Shown: in pieces, positions 61,855 to 64,000 of the stretch
Position numbering within the stretch: the first letter of the stretch is position 1
Layout: each line of letters opens with the position of its first letter
Position numbers and translations under genes: made by a program
NCBI RefSeq assembly: GCF_008923205.2
Contig: NZ_WBMS02000004.1
Span: 1 to 64,000, forward strand
Direction of reading: 5' to 3'
DNA length: 64,000 bases
Origin: Actinomadura physcomitrii
GTDB taxonomy: Bacteria; Actinomycetota; Actinomycetes; Streptosporangiales; Streptosporangiaceae
The notes under the pieces: model-generated
Databases searched by the model: none
What the model was told of the DNA's origin: nothing
Seen by the model: the letters and a program-made list of their open reading frames with translations, nothing else

Positions 61855-62092
61855 CGGGAGCGCCCAGGGTCGCGTGCAGCGCGCGCAGCGCCTGGTAGAC
61901 GCGGACCTTGACCACGTCGACCGGCACCCCCAGCAGGGCGGCGGCCTCGTTGACCGAGCGCTCCCGGAAGACCGTCTCGGTGAGGATCTCGCGGTGCGCC
62001 GACGGCAGCGCCTGGAAGGCCCGGGCGACCGCCGCGGAGCGCGTCCGCTCCCCCGGTGCGCCGGGGGCGAACGAACCGGTGTGCTTGCCCAT
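61844..62092 (-). CDS. Stand-alone sigma-70 region 4-like protein
   Basis: 82 residues from ATG 62092. Only sigma region 4 is present: ARAFQALPSAHREILTETVFRERSVNEAAALLGVPVDVVKVRVYQALRAL, a typical ECF HTH. Region 2 (core and -10 binding) is absent and is not found upstream. It may be a decayed ECF sigma factor or a small regulator that pairs with a separate region 2 protein. Confidence 0.7.
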   Translation of the reverse strand: MGKHTGSFAPGAPGERTRSAAVARAFQALPSAHREILTETVFRERSVNEAAALLGVPVDVVKVRVYQALRALHATLGAPVTR

Positions 62093-62166
62093 TCGCAGTG
62101 CCACGCAACGAACTTGGCACCACACCGCCCGCCCGGCGCCTCCCTTATGCCGCCTTTAAGGAAGAG

Positions 62167-63348
62167 CTAACGGTGGAGTGAGGGGCGGGGGGCGTCGGAC
62201 GGGGTGGCGGGGGTCTCGAGGGGGGCGGGTTCTTGAAGAAGGCGTGCCAGGAGCCAGGCGACGGCGGGGACGGCGATGAGCGGGAGCAGGGCGGCGCGGG
62301 GGGACGCGGCGTCGGCGAGCGCGCCGACGGCGGGGCTCGCGATGCCGCCCGCGCTGACGGCGAGGCCGAGGGTGACGCCGCTGGCGGTGCCGACGCGGCG
62401 GGGCAGGTAGTCCTGGCCGAGCGTCACCTGGATCGAGAACGGGATGTAGAGGGCGATCGCGATGAGGGCGACGAACGCGTAGATCGTGTAGGAGGGGGCG
62501 AGCGCGACGCCCGCGACCGCGGGGACGGCGAGCAGGTAGGACGCGCGGAGCGTGCGGACGCGGCCCAGCGTCGCGGCGAGCCGTCCGCCGAGGACCGTGC
62601 CGGCGGCGCCGCCGGCGAACAGGACGAACAGGGCGGCGGCCCCGGCGTCGGCGCCGCCGCCGGTCCGCTGGCGCGCGACGACGGCGAGCAGGGTGCTGAG
62701 GCCGAAGAAGACGACCGAGCGGCACAGCACGACCAGGGAGAGCCGGACGAACATCGGCCAGTCGTCGCGGCCGTGCGCGGCGCTCTTCTTCGCCGCCGCG
62801 CCGGACGTGCGGCGGCGCATGGCGGTGAGGCTGAGCGCGGTCCCGAGGACGGCCGGGGCCGCCAGCCACGGCGTGGCGTGCAGGCCGCCCGCCGCGAGGA
62901 CGGGCGTGACCAGCAGCGGGGCGGCGGCGAAGCCGATGTTGCCGCCGAGCGAGAACCAGCTCATCCCGGCGTGGTCGCTGCCGGTGACGGCGCGCGCGAT
63001 CCGCGCGGACTCGGGGTGGTAGGCGGCCACGCCGAGGCCCGACACGGCGATCGCGGCCCAGGTCAGGGCGTAGGCGTCGGACACTCCGGACAGCGCGACG
63101 CCGAGGCCGGCGGCGCCCGTCCCGGCGGGCACGAGCCACGGCATCGCCCAGCGGTCGGTCAGCATCCCGAAGGCGGGCTGGACGACGGAGGACAGCAGCG
63201 TGGCGGCCAGCACGATCCCGGACGCGGCGACGTAGCTGTAGTGCCGCCCGGTGACGAGGAACGGGACGATCGCGGGGACGGCGCCCTGGTAGACGTCGAC
63301 GCAGGCGTGTCCGGCCGACAGCAGCGCGACGGGGCCTCGGCGGTTCAT
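62167..63348 (-). CDS. MFS transporter, fosmidomycin-resistance (Fsr) type
   Basis: 393 residues with about eleven or twelve helices. ALLSAGHACVDVYQGAVPAIVPFL, GVAAYHPESARIARA and SWFSLGGNIGFAAAPLLV are typical of the Fsr subgroup of exporters. ATG 63348 begins at the first helix; ATG 63399 would add 17 basic residues. It is divergent from an AraC regulator with an EAL-like cupin sensor, which probably controls it. Confidence 0.9.
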   Translation of the reverse strand: MNRRGPVALLSAGHACVDVYQGAVPAIVPFLVTGRHYSYVAASGIVLAATLLSSVVQPAFGMLTDRWAMPWLVPAGTGAAGLGVALSGVSDAYALTWAAIAVSGLGVAAYHPESARIARAVTGSDHAGMSWFSLGGNIGFAAAPLLVTPVLAAGGLHATPWLAAPAVLGTALSLTAMRRRTSGAAAKKSAAHGRDDWPMFVRLSLVVLCRSVVFFGLSTLLAVVARQRTGGGADAGAAALFVLFAGGAAGTVLGGRLAATLGRVRTLRASYLLAVPAVAGVALAPSYTIYAFVALIAIALYIPFSIQVTLGQDYLPRRVGTASGVTLGLAVSAGGIASPAVGALADAASPRAALLPLIAVPAVAWLLARLLQEPAPLETPATPSDAPRPSLHR

Positions 63349-63448
63349 ACCGGCAGCCTCGCGTCCGAGGCGCCTGTCGCGCTTCCGATATTTGGCCATC
63401 TTGTATCGCTGTTCCGCCACTGTCGGTGGCCGTGCGTACGCTGAACCG

Positions 63449-64000
63449 ATGACCCGCTACACCCCGCGCGCGAGCACGGGCCTGCGGCTGCTGCCGCCCG
63501 GCGGCGAGATCGACGCGCACCGCCACGACGACCACCAGCTCGCCTACGCCGGCTCCGGTGTCCTGTCGGTCACGACCGACGCCGGGATCTGGCTGGCGTC
63601 GCCGGCGCGCGCGCTGTGGATCCCGGCGGGGACCGTCCACGAGCACCGCTCGTTCGGCGGCGCCGGCCTGCGGCTCGTCGGGATCCCCGCGCCGCGCGAC
63701 CCGCTCGGCCTCGCCCGGCCCGCCGTCCTCGGGGTGGACGCGCTGCTCCGCGAGCTGATCGCGGCCTGCACCGACGTCCCCGAAGCCGAACGGGACGGCG
63801 CCGAATGGCTGCGGCTGCGGGACGTGCTGCTCGACCGCGTCGCGCGCGCCCCCCGGTACGCCGACTACGTCCCCTCCGCCCGCGACCCGCGGCTCGCCGC
63901 CGTGTGCCGGATGCTGTGCGACGACCCCGCCGACGACCGGACGCTCGCCGAACTCGGCGCGCGCGCCGGAGCGGGCGAGCGCACGCTCACCCGGCTGTTC
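63449..64000 (+). CDS. AraC family regulator with cupin sensor domain (partial)
   Basis: 184 codons are visible before the window ends. The N-terminal cupin (GEIDAHRHDDHQLAYAGSGVLSVTTDAG, ALWIPAGTVHEHRSFGG) is followed by the beginning of the AraC helix-turn-helix (DRTLAELGARAGAGERTLTRLF). The second HTH lies outside. This subtype commonly sits next to and controls MFS exporters, as here. Confidence 0.88.
   Translation, partial: MTRYTPRASTGLRLLPPGGEIDAHRHDDHQLAYAGSGVLSVTTDAGIWLASPARALWIPAGTVHEHRSFGGAGLRLVGIPAPRDPLGLARPAVLGVDALLRELIAACTDVPEAERDGAEWLRLRDVLLDRVARAPRYADYVPSARDPRLAAVCRMLCDDPADDRTLAELGARAGAGERTLTRLF

Overview
The window is about 72% G+C or higher, with actinomycete-style genes: GTG/TTG starts, ATGA/GTGA overlaps inside operons, and paired XRE-DUF5753/DUF397 regulators. 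It reads as a chromosome segment from a soil actinomycete. Gene content and the style of the intergenic repeat suggest the Actinomadura/Thermomonosporaceae neighbourhood, but that assignment is inference. No prophage, transposase, CRISPR array or rRNA was seen.

Layout. 1-3.2 kb: a partial PAP2-acyltransferase fusion, a PadR regulator with a DUF1707 membrane protein, and a PPOX-type oxidoreductase. 3.2-8.0 kb: an Entner-Doudoroff operon (edd-glk-eda) divergent from a ROK regulator, with a 40-bp repeat duplicated between edd and glk. 8.0-13.7 kb: ABC-F ATPase, a quinone-reductase-like MDR divergent from an ArsR regulator across a palindromic operator, a GNAT acetyltransferase and a secreted phosphoesterase. 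13.7-19.3 kb: a lower-GC accessory patch with DUF397, a frameshifted XRE-DUF5753 gene, a frameshifted anti-sigma-type ATPase, a DUF6082 protein, and a class F sortase beside two paralogous secreted SH3 proteins that share duplicated leaders. 19.4-25.6 kb: a seven-gene minus-strand operon with a convergent creatininase-family gene. It combines an unusual GTP cyclohydrolase II, a PTPS homologue, an MDR dehydrogenase, a CDP-alcohol phosphatidyltransferase, a glycosyltransferase, a methyltransferase and a flippase-like protein.

26.3-48.3 kb is a plant-polysaccharide region of three sugar-uptake operons: a maltose/alpha-glucoside type (binding protein, two permeases, GH13, LacI), a cello-oligosaccharide type (cebEFG-bglC-cebR), and a xyloglucan-oligosaccharide type (binding protein, two permeases, GH31 alpha-xylosidase, GH1, LacI). 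The third carries both its own operator and a copy of the CebR box. Next to them lies a transmembrane Ser/Thr kinase whose outer domain is a family 2 cellulose-binding module. 48.3-53.4 kb holds a 5-oxoproline (YcsG/PxpB/PxpC/DUF1445) operon and two GntR regulators. 53.5-57.0 kb encodes a 2-oxoacid dehydrogenase E1alpha-E1beta-E2 set, and 57.1-60.1 kb holds pnuC-nadR plus a ROK regulator.

60.3-60.84 kb is the most unusual locus: a minus-strand array of four tRNAs (Ser-GCT, Met-CAT, Arg-GCG, His-GTG) preceded by a promoter, a 20-codon leader ORF with a strong ribosome-binding site, and an intrinsic terminator. Sixteen of the 20 leader residues are Met, Arg, His or Ser, the four amino acids whose tRNAs follow. 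This looks like ribosome-mediated attenuation of a backup tRNA set. The window ends with a collapsed SDR/LysR pair, a lone sigma region 4 protein, an MFS exporter and a partial AraC regulator.
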